NCBI GenBank assembly: GCA_035998445.1
Contig: DASYHQ010000052.1
Location: 186,001-250,000, forward strand
DNA length: 64,000 bases
From: Tepidisphaeraceae bacterium
GTDB lineage: Bacteria > Planctomycetota > Phycisphaerae > Tepidisphaerales > Tepidisphaeraceae
Reading direction: 5' to 3'
A program made the translations under genes and the position numbers. The notes beneath the pieces are model-generated. The model had not been told where the DNA came from. It made no database searches and saw nothing but the letters and a program-made list of their open reading frames with translations. Positions 42,168 to 50,517 of the stretch are shown one piece after another. How positions within the stretch are numbered: position 1 is the stretch's first letter; each line of letters opens with the position of its first letter.

Positions 42168-43955
42168 ATGACCACCGCCAACACGCAACCGCTGCTCCCC
42201 GTCATCAAGCCACCGGCGCGGTTTCGTTGGTCGGCGTTGCCGATGGTCGGAAGGGCGTCGCCGTTCCACACGTTCTTGTCGGTATTATTGCTGATTTTCT
42301 TCGCCGTCTTCCTAATCTGGCCTATTTTAAACGTCGTCGCGACGGGGTTCACGGACAAGAACGGCGACTTCACCACCGAGTACCTGCGCCTCGTTTTGAC
42401 CAACCCGGTGCAGCTCCGCGGGCTGATGAACTCGACGATCATCGCCGTCCTCACCACATTGCTGACGCTCGTGATCGCGCTACCGTTGGCGATCCTCAGC
42501 GTGCGCTACGAGTTCCCGGGCCGCGGCATCATGGGTGGGCTGGCGCTGGTGCCGATGATTCTGCCACCGTTCGTGGGCGCCGTCGGCATGCGGCTGGTGC
42601 TGAGCCGGTTCGGGCCACTCACGCAGATCGTGGGAGGCGGGGACGGCACGGGCATCGATTGGTTAGGCAACTTACGTTTGTTCGGCGTGGTGGTCGTGGA
42701 ATCGCTGTCGCTCTACCCGATCATGCTGCTGAACGTGCAGGCGGCACTGGCGAACATCGACCCCGCGATGGAGCAGGCGGCCGCCAACCTCGGCGCGAGC
42801 CGCTGGACGATCTTCCGCCGCATCACGCTACCGCTCATTCGGCCGGGGTTGTTCGCCGGTTGCACGCTCGTGCTGATCTGGAGCTTCACCGAGCTGGGCA
42901 CGCCGCTCATGTTCCAGTTTTACGACGTGACGCCGGTGCAGGTGTTCAACCAGATCACCGAGCTGGATAACCCACTGCCGTATGCCTTGGTGGTGGTGAT
43001 GCTGTTCTGCTCGACGCTGCTGTACCTCATCGGCAAGGTCGTGCTCGGCCGCAGTTTCGATGCTGCCACCACCAAGGCCAGCACGATGTTCACGCCCGTG
43101 AAGCTGCGCGGCTGGCGCGCCGCGGCGGCGCTGGCGCCGTTCGTGATCGTGTTCGGGCTGGCGGTGCTTCCGCACCTGTCGGTCATTCTCACCAGCATCA
43201 GCGAGACGGGCGCGTGGTACCGGTCGGTGCTGCCGCGCGAGATCACGGCGTCGCACTACATGCAGGCGCTGGAGGACGAACTGGCGCTGCCCAGCGTCTG
43301 GAACAGCATCCGGTACGCCGGCACGGCGACGCTGGTCGGTCTGGTCGTTGGCATGGCCGCCGCGGTCGTCATCGTGCGCAGCAAGGTACCGTACCGCGGG
43401 CTGATCGATTCGCTCGCCATGCTGCCACTGGCGGTGCCGGGGCTGGTGCTGGCGTTCGGGTATTTGTCGATCAGCAACTTCTTCAAGCAGAAGCTCGGCA
43501 GCGACGTCCCGAACTGGCTCGACGTGCAGAAGAACCCGGTCGTCCTGCTCATCCTCGCCTACGCCGCTCGGCGCTTGCCGTACATCGTGCGCAGCGCCGC
43601 CGCGGGCTTGCAGCAGACGCCCCAAGATTTGGAACTGGCGGCGGCGAACCTCGGCGCGTCGCGCGTCACCGTGCTGCGGCGGATCGTGGTGCCGCTCATC
43701 CTGGCTAACCTGCTGGCCGGCGCACTCATGGCGTTCGCGTTCGCGATGCTGGAGGTCAGCGATTCGCTGATCCTGGCGCAAACGAGCCGTTTCTACCCGA
43801 TCACCAAAGCCATCTGGGAACTCAGCCAACGCCTCGGCGACGGCCTCTATATCGCCAGCGCCCTCGGCGTGTGGGCGATGGTGCTGCTGACGCTGACGAT
43901 CCTGTCGGCCAGCGCGCTGCTCGGCAAGAAGATGGGCGCGATCTTCCGCGTGTGA
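42168..43955 (+). CDS. ABC importer permease with two fused transmembrane domains (FbpB type)
   Basis: 595 aa from ATG at 42168. Two binding-protein-dependent permease domains in one chain, each with about six helices and an EAA loop: EQAAANLGASRWTIFRRITL (first, about 200-220) and ELAAANLGASRVTVLRRIVV (second, about 490-510). This duplicated form is known from FbpB-type ferric iron permeases. It would form the channel alone with two copies of the ATPase at 39437-40501. It is the last gene of the operon, 44 bp after the binding protein. Confidence 0.9.
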   Translation: MTTANTQPLLPVIKPPARFRWSALPMVGRASPFHTFLSVLLLIFFAVFLIWPILNVVATGFTDKNGDFTTEYLRLVLTNPVQLRGLMNSTIIAVLTTLLTLVIALPLAILSVRYEFPGRGIMGGLALVPMILPPFVGAVGMRLVLSRFGPLTQIVGGGDGTGIDWLGNLRLFGVVVVESLSLYPIMLLNVQAALANIDPAMEQAAANLGASRWTIFRRITLPLIRPGLFAGCTLVLIWSFTELGTPLMFQFYDVTPVQVFNQITELDNPLPYALVVVMLFCSTLLYLIGKVVLGRSFDAATTKASTMFTPVKLRGWRAAAALAPFVIVFGLAVLPHLSVILTSISETGAWYRSVLPREITASHYMQALEDELALPSVWNSIRYAGTATLVGLVVGMAAAVVIVRSKVPYRGLIDSLAMLPLAVPGLVLAFGYLSISNFFKQKLGSDVPNWLDVQKNPVVLLILAYAARRLPYIVRSAAAGLQQTPQDLELAAANLGASRVTVLRRIVVPLILANLLAGALMAFAFAMLEVSDSLILAQTSRFYPITKAIWELSQRLGDGLYIASALGVWAMVLLTLTILSASALLGKKMGAIFRV

Positions 43956-43990
43956 CCGCGCTGCAACCATGGGCGGCATTAGCTCTCAAC

Positions 43991-44286
43991 CGTCATCCTG
44001 AGGTACTCCGAAGGATCTCCATGTATTCGTACTTGGGACGGAAGAGATCCTTCGGAGTACCTCAGAGGGCGTTAAAGAACACGGTGCTGCTCGTTTTTCA
44101 CCGTAGCATGGGCGTCTCGCCCATGACTGTCTTGAGGCCGAGGCTGATTGTCTGTCAGAGCCATTTCAGTCGAATCGGGTTGGCCTGAGTCCCATCGATT
44201 GTCCTGCTGACGGATATGGGCGAGACGCCCATGCTACGGTCGGAGGGGGCGCGGCATTGTTCTTATCACTCTCTCAGGATGACGAG
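43991..44286. repeat. Nested composite palindrome (family C' around family A copy 4)
   Basis: Outer start CGTCATCCTGAGGTACTCCG and, to its right, GGAGTACCTCAGAGG (ends about 44068), which themselves pair. Then a family A element: arms 44100-44125 and 44216-44240. Finally CTCTCTCAGGATGACGAG (about 44269-44286), complementary to the very first bases. So a family A palindrome sits inside a larger one. The same order recurs at 45141-45494. Confidence 0.8.
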
Positions 44287-44334
44287 TTCCTGAACGCTTA
44301 CGGTCTCGCCGATCCGAAGGACGCCCGCGCGCGT

Positions 44335-44375
44335 AAAAAAGCGGCGCGAGCGGCAGTCATCGCCGCTCGCGCCGC
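44335..44375 (-). terminator. Rho-independent terminator of the response regulator gene
   Basis: A perfect 14-bp GC-rich stem (GCGGCGCGAGCGGC at 44341-44354 with its complement at 44362-44375) and a 7-base loop is followed on the minus strand by six T (AAAAAA at 44335-44340 on plus). It lies 56 bp past the stop of the gene at 44432-44815. Confidence 0.85.
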
Positions 44376-44431
44376 ACACACTTGCGACGCGGCCATCCCA
44401 CTGATCCGCGTCGCGCCCAGATCGCCCGTCG

Positions 44432-44815
44432 CTAATGAATCATCGCCTCGACCGGCAGCAGGCGCGTGAAGCGCTCTTCCATCTCGTCGAAGCCGAGCGT
44501 GGCCTTTACCCAGCAGTCGCTGGCGCCCAGGCTGCGCAGGTGGTCGTGGAACGCCGTGTCGGACAGCGACGTGTACATGATGACCGGCAGGTCGGCGGTG
44601 AGCGGGTCGCTGCGGATCTCGCGCAGCACCTGCGTGCCGTCCATGTCGGGCATCATCGCGTCGAGCAACACGAGGTCGGGCTTGGTCAGGCGCACCATGC
44701 CGAGTGCCGTCTCACCCGTGCTCACGCACGCGGCGGCATGACCGGTCTGGTGCATCAGGCGCAGCAGTGGAATACATTGTTCGAGGCAATCGTCAACAAT
44801 CAGAATTCGTCCCAT
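44432..44815 (-). CDS. Single-domain response regulator (CheY-like)
   Basis: 127 aa from ATG at 44815, with strong AAGGAGGG at 44824-44831. Receiver domain only: D8-D9, phosphoacceptor D52 (LVLLDAMMPDMDG), T82 and K104 (SDCWVKATLGFDEM). No output domain; it must act by binding another protein, perhaps a kinase, an Hpt protein (one lies at 62831) or a motor. Stand-alone gene with its own terminator. Confidence 0.9.
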   Translation of the reverse strand: MGRILIVDDCLEQCIPLLRLMHQTGHAAACVSTGETALGMVRLTKPDLVLLDAMMPDMDGTQVLREIRSDPLTADLPVIMYTSLSDTAFHDHLRSLGASDCWVKATLGFDEMEERFTRLLPVEAMIH

Positions 44816-45060
44816 TTCTTCAGCCCTCCTTGGCTAGGTCGAGGGCGGAAGATAGTTCCAAACGCGCTCGAATCAACGCGATACTTTGCGGCGCAAAGCA
44901 GGCGCAGAATCGGCGTGCGATTCAGCCGCGTCAGACCCCTTTTGGGCCGCGTCGCTTTGAAAAGCAGGCGCAAACGCACAGTGAGTGTGGAAGTGATGTG
45001 GACAACTTTAGCCCGCGTTGTGGATGAACGTTGGGCGGGAAGGGCAGGATGGGTAATACA

Positions 45061-45563
45061 GTTCAACGCGGAGGCGCTGAGGGCGCGCGGAGGAAGAGGA
45101 GAGGATCGGAAAAATAGTCCACGTGCACCTACTGCAATATCGTCATCCTGAGGTACTCCAAGGATCTCATTCTTTGGTCAAGCGAATACGGGGGAGCTCC
45201 TTCGGAGTACCTCAGAGGGTTTTAAAGAGCACGCTCGCGACCGGTCTTCACCGTAGCATGGGCGGCTCGCCCATGGCGTCGGTACCCCGACGCGTCGGAT
45301 GGTACGCCATCCGAATCAGCAGTCGCGCCAGCGAAGGATCTGCGAGCACCAATGGAAGAGCAGATCGCTTGCGCTCTTTCACTCGGACCGAGTACGGCCC
45401 GACACCGCGGGGTACCGCGGCTCCATGGGCGGGACGCCCATGCTACGGTCGGAGCCGAAGCGGCACTGTCCTTTGACACCCTCTCAGGATGACGAGCTTT
45501 GCATTCATGCGCGATAAGAAACGCTCGGCGTTCTCCGCGCGCCCGCCGCGCCTCTGCGTTGAA
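45061..45563. repeat. Three-layer nested palindrome filling the 44.8-45.6 kb gap
   Basis: Outermost arms: TTCAACGCGGAGGCGCTGAG (from 45062) and the complement ending CCTCTGCGTTGAA (45533-45562). Second layer: CGTCATCCTGAGGTACTCC (from 45141) with CTCTCAGGATGACG (45481-45494), plus an internal short pair ending near 45210. Innermost: family A copy 5, arms 45250-45275 and 45423-45449. The structure stops 7 bp before the stop codon of the kinase gene. The other part of the gap, 44832-45060, shows nothing clear. Confidence 0.8.
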
Positions 45564-45569
45564 GGCGAC

Positions 45570-47096
45570 TTAGCGCGCGGTCTCATCCGCGACAGCATCA
45601 CGCGTAGGCTCGATAGCGTCCGCCGCGTCGCCATCGGGTGGCGACAGCGCGAGCGGGGCGCGGGGTGCGTAGCCCTGGCACAACGCCAGCGAATCGGCGG
45701 GCGTGTACTGCGGGTGACGCAGCATGCTCTTCAGCAGGCGTTGGATGCCCAGGGCGACCCAGCGGCGCCGGCGGATGCCTTCGATGTCGACCATGATCGC
45801 GTACGGGCCGCCGGGCGCGTCGCGCTGGACGATCCAGTTGCTGTTCTTGGCGTCGAAGTGCGACCAGCCGAACGACTCGATCCGCCTTAACACGCGTCCG
45901 GCCCGGCGGAAGAGTCGGTCGCGGGCATCGGTGTCCAGTGCGTTCAGGTCTGCGCGCGATAGGACTTCGCCGGGCACGCGTTCGAAGACGACGACCGCGT
46001 CGACCACGTACCCGAATCGCCGGCGTTCCATCAACAGCAACGGCCACGCGGTCGGCAGGCCGCGATGCAGCGCACGCCATGCCTTCACCCACGCCCGGCG
46101 CGGGCGGCTGCCGCGGCCGATCTCGTTCAGGTAGCGGTACCAATAGCGCCGCCGTGGGCGCTTCACGATGATCTCGATCGGCCGCCCACCCACGACCAAC
46201 TCGCCTGCGAGCACATCGCCGCTCGGGCTGCGCTTCAGTATCTGAAACTCGTCGGCCTCCATGCGCTTCAGCAGCGTGGGCCAGGCGCGTGCCCAATCGG
46301 TCTGTTCGAACTCCATCGCGCTGGCGGCAGACCATGGCCGCGGCACCGAGCGCTTCACGAACACCCCGCGCCACGTGTCGGTGACGAGCCGGCCGAAGTA
46401 GCGGTTGTCGGTCTTCACGCGTTTGATCATGCCGCGCCACAGGCGCAGGCTGAGGCGATTGGTGGTGGGCATCGGCCCACCGTCGCCGAGCGCGTACCAG
46501 CCGCGCAGCAGGTCGGTGGTGGTCGCGAAGGGCGCGGCGCTGTGGCCCAGCAGCAGCAGGTGGTCACGCCGCATGCCACCGGCCTTCACGGCGTAACCGT
46601 CCATCAGGTACAGCTTGCCACCGGCGATCAGGAAGTTGCCCAGGTGCAGGTCATCGTGACCCAGCCCAGCCTGGTCCAGTTGCTGCACGAGCTGGCGGAC
46701 CTCGCGCGCCAGACGCAGGTGATCGGGCGCGCGCGTGCCGTTCATCTGATGCTGCAGCAGGTAGGCATCCAGCGAGATCGACGGCTCGATCGCTTCCAGT
46801 ACGACGGCGTCGCCCACGCGGTCGGCCAGTCGAAAGTTCACCAGCGTCGCGACGGCCCGCGGCGCGGGGATGTTGGCCTTCTGCAGCAGTTGCAGCCGTG
46901 CGAACTCCGCCAGCGCCGGGCTGCCGCGAAAGAGCCTGCGGAAGTAATCGCGCCAGCCGTGCTTGGGGTAGAACTTGAGGAAGTACGCCTTGCCGCGGTG
47001 CTCGAACCGCCAGATCTCGCGGTATCCCCGATCCTTCACCTGCGTGCCGATGCGGGGCAGGTCGCGCAGCGAATGTTCAAGGTCGGGCGGCAGCAC
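45570..47096 (-). CDS. Double lipopolysaccharide-kinase-like protein (two Kdo/WaaP kinase domains)
   Basis: 508 aa if started at GTG 47096 (MLPPDLEHSLRDLP); the open frame extends to 47270 but that part lies in repeats. First kinase domain: ATP lysine K41 (AYFLKFYPKHGW), catalytic loop GHDDLHLGNFLI (146-157), metal site YLMDGYAVK (about 163-171). Second kinase domain: K312 (EIIVKRPRRRYW), catalytic loop WSHFDAKNSNWIV (411-423), metal site MVDIEGIRRRR (about 435-445). Both fit the Kdo/WaaP lipopolysaccharide kinase family. Normally one domain is present (about 230-270 aa). The protein may phosphorylate two core sugars or use one domain as a regulator. Confidence 0.8.
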   Translation of the reverse strand: MLPPDLEHSLRDLPRIGTQVKDRGYREIWRFEHRGKAYFLKFYPKHGWRDYFRRLFRGSPALAEFARLQLLQKANIPAPRAVATLVNFRLADRVGDAVVLEAIEPSISLDAYLLQHQMNGTRAPDHLRLAREVRQLVQQLDQAGLGHDDLHLGNFLIAGGKLYLMDGYAVKAGGMRRDHLLLLGHSAAPFATTTDLLRGWYALGDGGPMPTTNRLSLRLWRGMIKRVKTDNRYFGRLVTDTWRGVFVKRSVPRPWSAASAMEFEQTDWARAWPTLLKRMEADEFQILKRSPSGDVLAGELVVGGRPIEIIVKRPRRRYWYRYLNEIGRGSRPRRAWVKAWRALHRGLPTAWPLLLMERRRFGYVVDAVVVFERVPGEVLSRADLNALDTDARDRLFRRAGRVLRRIESFGWSHFDAKNSNWIVQRDAPGGPYAIMVDIEGIRRRRWVALGIQRLLKSMLRHPQYTPADSLALCQGYAPRAPLALSPPDGDAADAIEPTRDAVADETAR

Positions 47097-47156
47097 GCGG
47101 GATTTATAGTGGGGATGGAGGGGAATGGCGAATGTGCGGCGATGGAGGGGAGGAAA

Positions 47157-47401
47157 AATCCCAAGCCCCAATGCCAAACAAATGACCAAGTTCCAAATCC
47201 CAAAGGAAGCAGGCCGATTGCACGGGCTGTCATCCCGAGGGGAGCGGTAGCGACGCGAGGGATCTCCCATTGGCGGGCGTCGTTAGATAGACGAGATCCC
47301 CCAGGTCGCTACCGCTCCCATCGGGATGACAGTCTGCGCATGTCGACCGCTTCCATTGGTCATTGGTGCTTGGTCATCTGTTTGGCATTGGGGCTTGGGG
47401 T
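47157..47401. repeat. Nested composite repeat: family H arms around family C copy 2
   Basis: Outer arms AATCCCAAGCCCCAATGCCA with AACAAATGACCAAG (47157-47190) and the near-complement CTTGGTCATCTGTTTGGCAT with TGGGGCTTGGGG (47369-47400). Inside lies a family C repeat, TGTCATCCCGAGGGGAGCGG (47229) to CGGGATGACA (47331). It fills the 313-bp gap before the MFS gene end. Confidence 0.8.
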
Positions 47402-47409
47402 TTCCATCT

Positions 47410-48771
47410 TCAATCCGGCGTGGTCGTCGCGTCCGTCGCGGCGCGCAGACCGGTCGCGATCTCCGGCAGGATGCCCTTGGCGACGTAGATCTTTCGCACC
47501 ATCGGGCGCAGCGACGGCAACTTCATCGCGAACAGCAATGCGCCGGCGAAGCAGATCGTGCCGGCGATGAAGACCGAGCCGGTGACCTCGAACCACTTGG
47601 TGAGCTGGCCCGCCAGCAGGCTGCCGAACGGCGCCATGCCCATGACGGCCATCGTGAAGAAGCTCATCAGTCGGCCGCGCATGTCGTCGTCGACGATCGT
47701 CTGCAGAATCGTGTTCGAGCCCGCCATCGTGGTGATCATCGCGGCGCCGGCGAGCGCCACCAGGGGCAGGGCGGGCAGGAGGTTGGTGGTGAACGAGAAC
47801 ATCACCATCGCCACGCCCAGGAGGCCGGCCGAAACCCAGATGACGCGGCCCAGGCCGACCACGGTCTTGCGCTTCGCCAGGTAAACCGTGGCGCCTAAGG
47901 CGCCAGCGCCCATCGCGGTCAGCAGCGCGCCGTAGGCGTGGGCGGCGTCCCACTGCGATTGCAGCCGCGTCGAGAAGATCGGCAGCAGCGTTTGCATCGA
48001 CATGCTGAGCATGCTGACCATGCTTGCCAACAGCAGCAGCGCCCGCACGGGTGGCGAACCGAACGCGTACCGGAAGCCGTCGCCCAGTTCCTGCAACGGC
48101 CGTTTGCGCTGGCGCGCGATCACCCGCCGTGGGCGGTTGCGCAGCATCAGCAGCGTGGCGACGACGGCGACGTAGCTGACGGCGTCGATGACGAAGCACC
48201 AGCCGGGGTTGGCGCGCGCCAGGATCGCCGCCGCCACCACCGGGCCCAGCAGGCGGGCGCCGTTGAACATGGCGCTGTTGAGCGCGATGGCGTTGGACAG
48301 GTCCTCGCGGCGGTCGACCAGGTCGACGGTCAGCGCCTGCCTCGCCGGCGCGTCGAACGCGTTGATGACGCCTTGAAACACTTGAAGGATGATCACGTGA
48401 GTGACCGTGATGATGCCCGCCAGCGCCAGGGCCGCCAGCACAGCGCTTTGCACGAGCGCCAGCACCTGCGTGATCAGCATCACGCGCATGCGGTCGTGCC
48501 GGTCGACGATCACGCCCGCCACCGGGGCCAGCAGCAGCGTGGGGATGAGCCCGGCGAACGTCACCACCGCCAGCATCCAGGCGGCGTTGGCCTCGGTGGT
48601 GGGTTGGATGAGCTGGTAGACCAACCAACTGGTCGCGACGCGCGTCAGCCACGTGCCGATCAGCGAGATCCCCTGCCCGCCGAAGAACAGGCGGTAATCT
48701 CGCGACCGCAACGCGCGCAACATCGAGTTTGCCCCCTGCGGTAGATCGCTCGGCAAGACGCTTTGTGACAT
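47410..48771 (-). CDS. MFS exporter (EntS/MFS_3 type)
   Basis: 453 aa from ATG at 48771. Twelve hydrophobic helices. The opening MLRALRSRDYRLFFGGQGIS and SLIGTWLTRVATSWLVYQL are typical of the MFS_3/EntS branch, which exports siderophores or drugs. VIVDRHDRMRVML is the loop 2-3 motif; FDAPARQALTVDLVDRREDL and AIALNSAMFNGARLLGP are further family segments. The C-terminal tail is soluble (KIYVAKGILPEIATGL). Substrate unknown; a siderophore role is possible because two metal-type importers lie in the window, but nothing directly links them. Confidence 0.88.
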   Translation of the reverse strand: MSQSVLPSDLPQGANSMLRALRSRDYRLFFGGQGISLIGTWLTRVATSWLVYQLIQPTTEANAAWMLAVVTFAGLIPTLLLAPVAGVIVDRHDRMRVMLITQVLALVQSAVLAALALAGIITVTHVIILQVFQGVINAFDAPARQALTVDLVDRREDLSNAIALNSAMFNGARLLGPVVAAAILARANPGWCFVIDAVSYVAVVATLLMLRNRPRRVIARQRKRPLQELGDGFRYAFGSPPVRALLLLASMVSMLSMSMQTLLPIFSTRLQSQWDAAHAYGALLTAMGAGALGATVYLAKRKTVVGLGRVIWVSAGLLGVAMVMFSFTTNLLPALPLVALAGAAMITTMAGSNTILQTIVDDDMRGRLMSFFTMAVMGMAPFGSLLAGQLTKWFEVTGSVFIAGTICFAGALLFAMKLPSLRPMVRKIYVAKGILPEIATGLRAATDATTTPD

Positions 48772-48888
48772 CGAACGGCGATCCTCGCTTCCCGGTCAGA
48801 CTGTAGGGGGACCGGCAGACCATGACAATCGCGAGAATCGGCGGGGCGGCGTCATAACGACGCAAAGCTGCAGCAGAACGAGTGACCA

Positions 48889-48928
48889 CTCCCTCTCCCG
48901 TCCGGCGAGGGCAGGGGTGAGGGTGCGA
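48889..48928. repeat. Single arm of a family B-like repeat
   Basis: ACTCCCTCTCCCGTCCGGCG followed by AGGGCAGGGGTGAGGGTGCG. The matching arm is absent. Half copies such as this and 848-899 suggest decay. The remaining parts of the 427-bp gap 48772-49198 hold only the family C copy at 48957-49061. Confidence 0.6.
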
Positions 48929-48956
48929 CGATGCAAACGACGCCCAGCTAGACGTG

Positions 48957-49061
48957 TGTCATCCCGAGGGGAGCCGTAGCGACCCGAGGGATCTCGAAAG
49001 ACGGACACGCGTCAGCCGCTGGGAGATCCCTCAGGTCGCTACCGCTCCCTTCGGGATGACA
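48957..49061. repeat. Palindromic repeat, family C (copy 3)
   Basis: TGTCATCCCGAGGGGAGCCG opens and GCTCCCTTCGGGATGACA closes. In the middle, CGACCCGAGGGATCTC faces GAGATCCCTCAGGTCG. Downstream, 49062-49198, similar but broken TCTGGATGACAC sequence is seen. Confidence 0.85.
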
Positions 49062-49198
49062 TGGGTTTCTGTCCGCCAGCCTTTAGCCTCCCATCTGGAT
49101 GACACTTGAGCGCCTGGGGCGCTGACGCATTCGGTCCGTCAGACCGTGCCTAACGCTCGCCCGGTGGGAAGGGGACCGGCGGCACGTTATGGCTGTGC

Positions 49199-50302
49199 CT
49201 ATTTCGACGCCCGCGACGTGGGATTGTTCTGCTTGGCCAGCGCCCGTTCCAGTGCCGTCTCGAAACGATCGGTCGCCTGGTCCCACGTGTAGCGGGTGGC
49301 GGTGGCGTACGCGCGGTCGGCCATGGTGGTCCAGTCGGCGTTGGGCATTTGGGCGATGCGGATGATGGCGTCGGCCATGCTTTCGCAGTGCTCGGGGTGG
49401 ACGAGGATGCCACCCTGCGACGCCAGCAGTTCCGGCGCGGCGCCGGCGGGGGTGGCGATGACGGGCGTACGGCAGGCCATCGCCTCCAGAATCGGCAGAC
49501 CGAACCCCTCGCTGCGACTGGCGAACAGCCACGCGTCGCAGCTGGCGTACGTATCGCGCAACGTCTCCTGCGGCGGTTGATACGCGAACCGTGTCCCGGC
49601 CGGCAGCAGCACGGGGGGACGCGGGGTGGTGTTGCCGAACGCCACGAGGCGCAAACCGCGGACGCGCTCGCGCGCCATCTCGAAGGCGCGCACGCTGATG
49701 TCGCACCCCTTGAACGTCGCCGTCGAGTACATCAGCCCGACCGTCGGCACGTCCTGCTTCTGGCGCGGCGGGGCGTGGAAGAGCGTCGTGTCCACGCTGT
49801 TCGGCACCAGCGACACGTCTCGGTCGCCAAAGCGATGCTTCGCCAGATCGGCCAACCATTGGGCGATCACGATCTTGTGCATCGGCGCGCGCCACGTTGC
49901 CTCGACGCGCTCGATGGGCAGCCCCGCGTGCACCTCGTGGTTCTGCACGAAGTAAACCTTCGCCCCGGCATGCCGTGGCAGTGGCTGAATGAGCTCGGCG
50001 GCCTCCCAGGTGGCGGCGACAATCACGTCGGCGTTCGGCAGATCACGGGCCTCCGGGGGCCGCCGTCCGTCGATCGTGCGGTGGTCGATCTCTGTTCCAT
50101 CCAGGTGCGATGGGCCCGCCAGTGGATCGGTGGGACGGCGGCCCATCCATCGCTGCAGCCGGTCCTTCATCGTGGGTGGATTGAACGAGCGCGAGACGAC
50201 AACCACTTCATGCCCACGCCGCTTCAATCGATCCGCGTAGATCGCGACGACGCGCGTGGCGCCGGAGAGATCGGCCCGGTTGATGAAGAACGTGATACGC
50301 AT
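49199..50302 (-). CDS. Glycosyltransferase family 4
   Basis: 367 aa from ATG at 50302 (MRITFFINRADLSGATRVVA). GT-B fold with glycine/serine loop near residue 14 and the donor domain after about 180: VGLMYSTATFKGCDISVRAF, RFAYQPPQ, and the E-x7-E motif in RSEGFGLPILEAMACRTPVIA (both glutamates present). No transmembrane segment, so it acts at the inner face of the membrane. It likely builds a cell surface polysaccharide. Stand-alone gene between repeats. Confidence 0.88.
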   Translation of the reverse strand: MRITFFINRADLSGATRVVAIYADRLKRRGHEVVVVSRSFNPPTMKDRLQRWMGRRPTDPLAGPSHLDGTEIDHRTIDGRRPPEARDLPNADVIVAATWEAAELIQPLPRHAGAKVYFVQNHEVHAGLPIERVEATWRAPMHKIVIAQWLADLAKHRFGDRDVSLVPNSVDTTLFHAPPRQKQDVPTVGLMYSTATFKGCDISVRAFEMARERVRGLRLVAFGNTTPRPPVLLPAGTRFAYQPPQETLRDTYASCDAWLFASRSEGFGLPILEAMACRTPVIATPAGAAPELLASQGGILVHPEHCESMADAIIRIAQMPNADWTTMADRAYATATRYTWDQATDRFETALERALAKQNNPTSRASK

Positions 50303-50373
50303 GGTTAAAAGGCGGAGGGCGGACGTCTAAAGTTGAGAAGGACCATCGTCCTTTAAAGTTGGAGGATTCGTGC

Positions 50374-50499
50374 TCCGGTCCCTCTCCCGGTACGCCGGAA
50401 GAGGCTAGGTGAGGGTGATTTTGAATTGCTGACGGCTCTCGTCAAAAGCAAATCACCCTCACCTAACCTCTCCCATGAGTACATGGGAGAGGGACCGGA
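50374..50499. repeat. Palindromic repeat, family B
   Basis: Left arm CCGGTCCCTCTCCCGGTACG with CCGGAAGAGGCTAGGTGAGG; right arm CCTCACCTAACCTCTCCCAT followed by GAGTACATGGGAGAGGGACCGG. The spacer is in the opposite orientation to that of the 27796 and 59831 copies. Confidence 0.85.
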
Positions 50500-50517
50500 G
50501 GCCGTCTTCACTTCCCC

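Noticed and set aside
44257-44469. 70-residue plus-strand frame (MFLSLSQDDEFLNAY...)
   Set aside because: It crosses the minus-strand terminator and the 3' end of the response regulator; no ribosome site and no family features.
47360-48889. 509-residue frame overlapping the MFS exporter on the same strand
   Set aside because: Out of frame with the transporter, Arg/Gly rich and without hydrophobic helices.
49083-49895. Second reading frame over the GT4 gene
   Set aside because: It is an out-of-frame shadow; the GT4 frame has all conserved residues.
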